Shown here: positions 33,509 to 33,541 of the stretch, piece by piece
How positions within the stretch are numbered: position 1 is the stretch's first letter
How the letters are laid out: the number at the start of each line of letters is the position of its first letter
Assembly (NCBI GenBank): GCA_038125725.1
Contig: JAYPEK010000044.1
Coordinates: 1-33,541 of the forward strand
Direction: 5' to 3'
Origin: TMED8 sp038125725
GTDB taxonomy: Bacteria; Pseudomonadota; Alphaproteobacteria; Rhodospirillales; Casp-alpha2
Length of the DNA: 33,541 bases
Translations under genes and position numbers: made by a program
The notes under the pieces: generated by a model
Told to the model about the DNA's origin: nothing
The model's database searches: none
The model's input: only the letters and a program-made list of their open reading frames with translations

Positions 33509-33541
33509 GGGACGTATTGAGGTGATTGCCTAAGGGAGGAT
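33489..33541. repeat. Right copy of the 53-bp perfect inverted terminal repeat
   Basis: This is the exact reverse complement of bases 1-53. It includes the first ~20 coding bases of the dctP fragment (MGADGEQ) plus an in-frame TAG, so this copy looks more native to dctP than the left one does to its surroundings. Confidence 0.95.

Noticed and set aside
1..33541. Linear replicon with terminal inverted repeats, as in a linear plasmid or phage
   Set aside because: The contents are ordinary chromosomal metabolic operons, there are no replication, partition or phage genes, and one edge cuts through dctP. An assembly or repeat explanation is simpler.

Overview
The window is GC-rich DNA that reads like the chromosome of a free-living alphaproteobacterium, most likely Rhodospirillales-like. 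This placement rests on recognised protein families, dense GC-biased codon use, the mix of Opp/Dpp ABC and TRAP solute transporters, and a CATTCCCGCGAAAGCGGGAAT-type dispersed repeat. No rRNA, tRNA, CRISPR array, phage gene or transposase was seen.

Layout. (1) 1-2330: a bacteriohemerythrin gene converging on a gamma-glutamyltransferase-family gene of the YwrD/HpxW-like type. (2) 2331-14250: a complete glycogen locus. glgC (-) is divergent from glgA-glgP (+), and glgB-glgX-malQ (-) converges on glgP. Every junction inside the two polycistrons overlaps by a few bases, and glgP and malQ share a CTAG at their stops. (3) 14350-14649: a small DUF2934 gene with an Ala/Lys/Pro-rich basic tail. (4) 14837-27006: a catabolic and uptake block. 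A creatininase-family hydrolase and a LysR regulator lie on the minus strand. Divergent from them on the plus strand run hyuA-hyuB (hydantoinase/5-oxoprolinase), a Tat-exported peptide-type binding protein, a permease, an unusual permease-ATPase fusion, a second ATPase and a GhrA-like 2-hydroxyacid dehydrogenase. (5) 27055-31222: a gamma-glutamylcyclotransferase-like protein, a gene-poor stretch holding a REP pair, a second gamma-glutamyltransferase, a divergent FadR-type GntR regulator and a RraA/HMG-aldolase-like protein. (6) 31223-33541: a TRAP transporter (dctM, dctQ and the truncated 3' end of dctP) running into the right edge.

How they work together. Region 2 would make, branch, debranch and phosphorolyse glycogen. 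The families in regions 1, 4 and 5 (two gamma-glutamyltransferases, a GGCT-like protein and a HyuA/HyuB pair) are the set needed to take a gamma-glutamyl compound through 5-oxoproline to glutamate, next to a Dpp/Gsi-like importer. That pathway is my inference. Hydantoin or another cyclic amide is an equally open substrate class.

The most unusual structural fact is that the first 53 and last 53 bases are a perfect inverted repeat. One copy is embedded in the broken dctP gene and the other lies just upstream of the hemerythrin gene. This could be a repeat at which an assembly broke, or a real rearrangement or insertion junction. I found no clearly new defence or mobile system. The best leads are the edge repeat, the fused ABC subunit, the altered active-site positions in the creatininase-like and RraA-like proteins, and the palindromic operator candidates in front of the two regulators.
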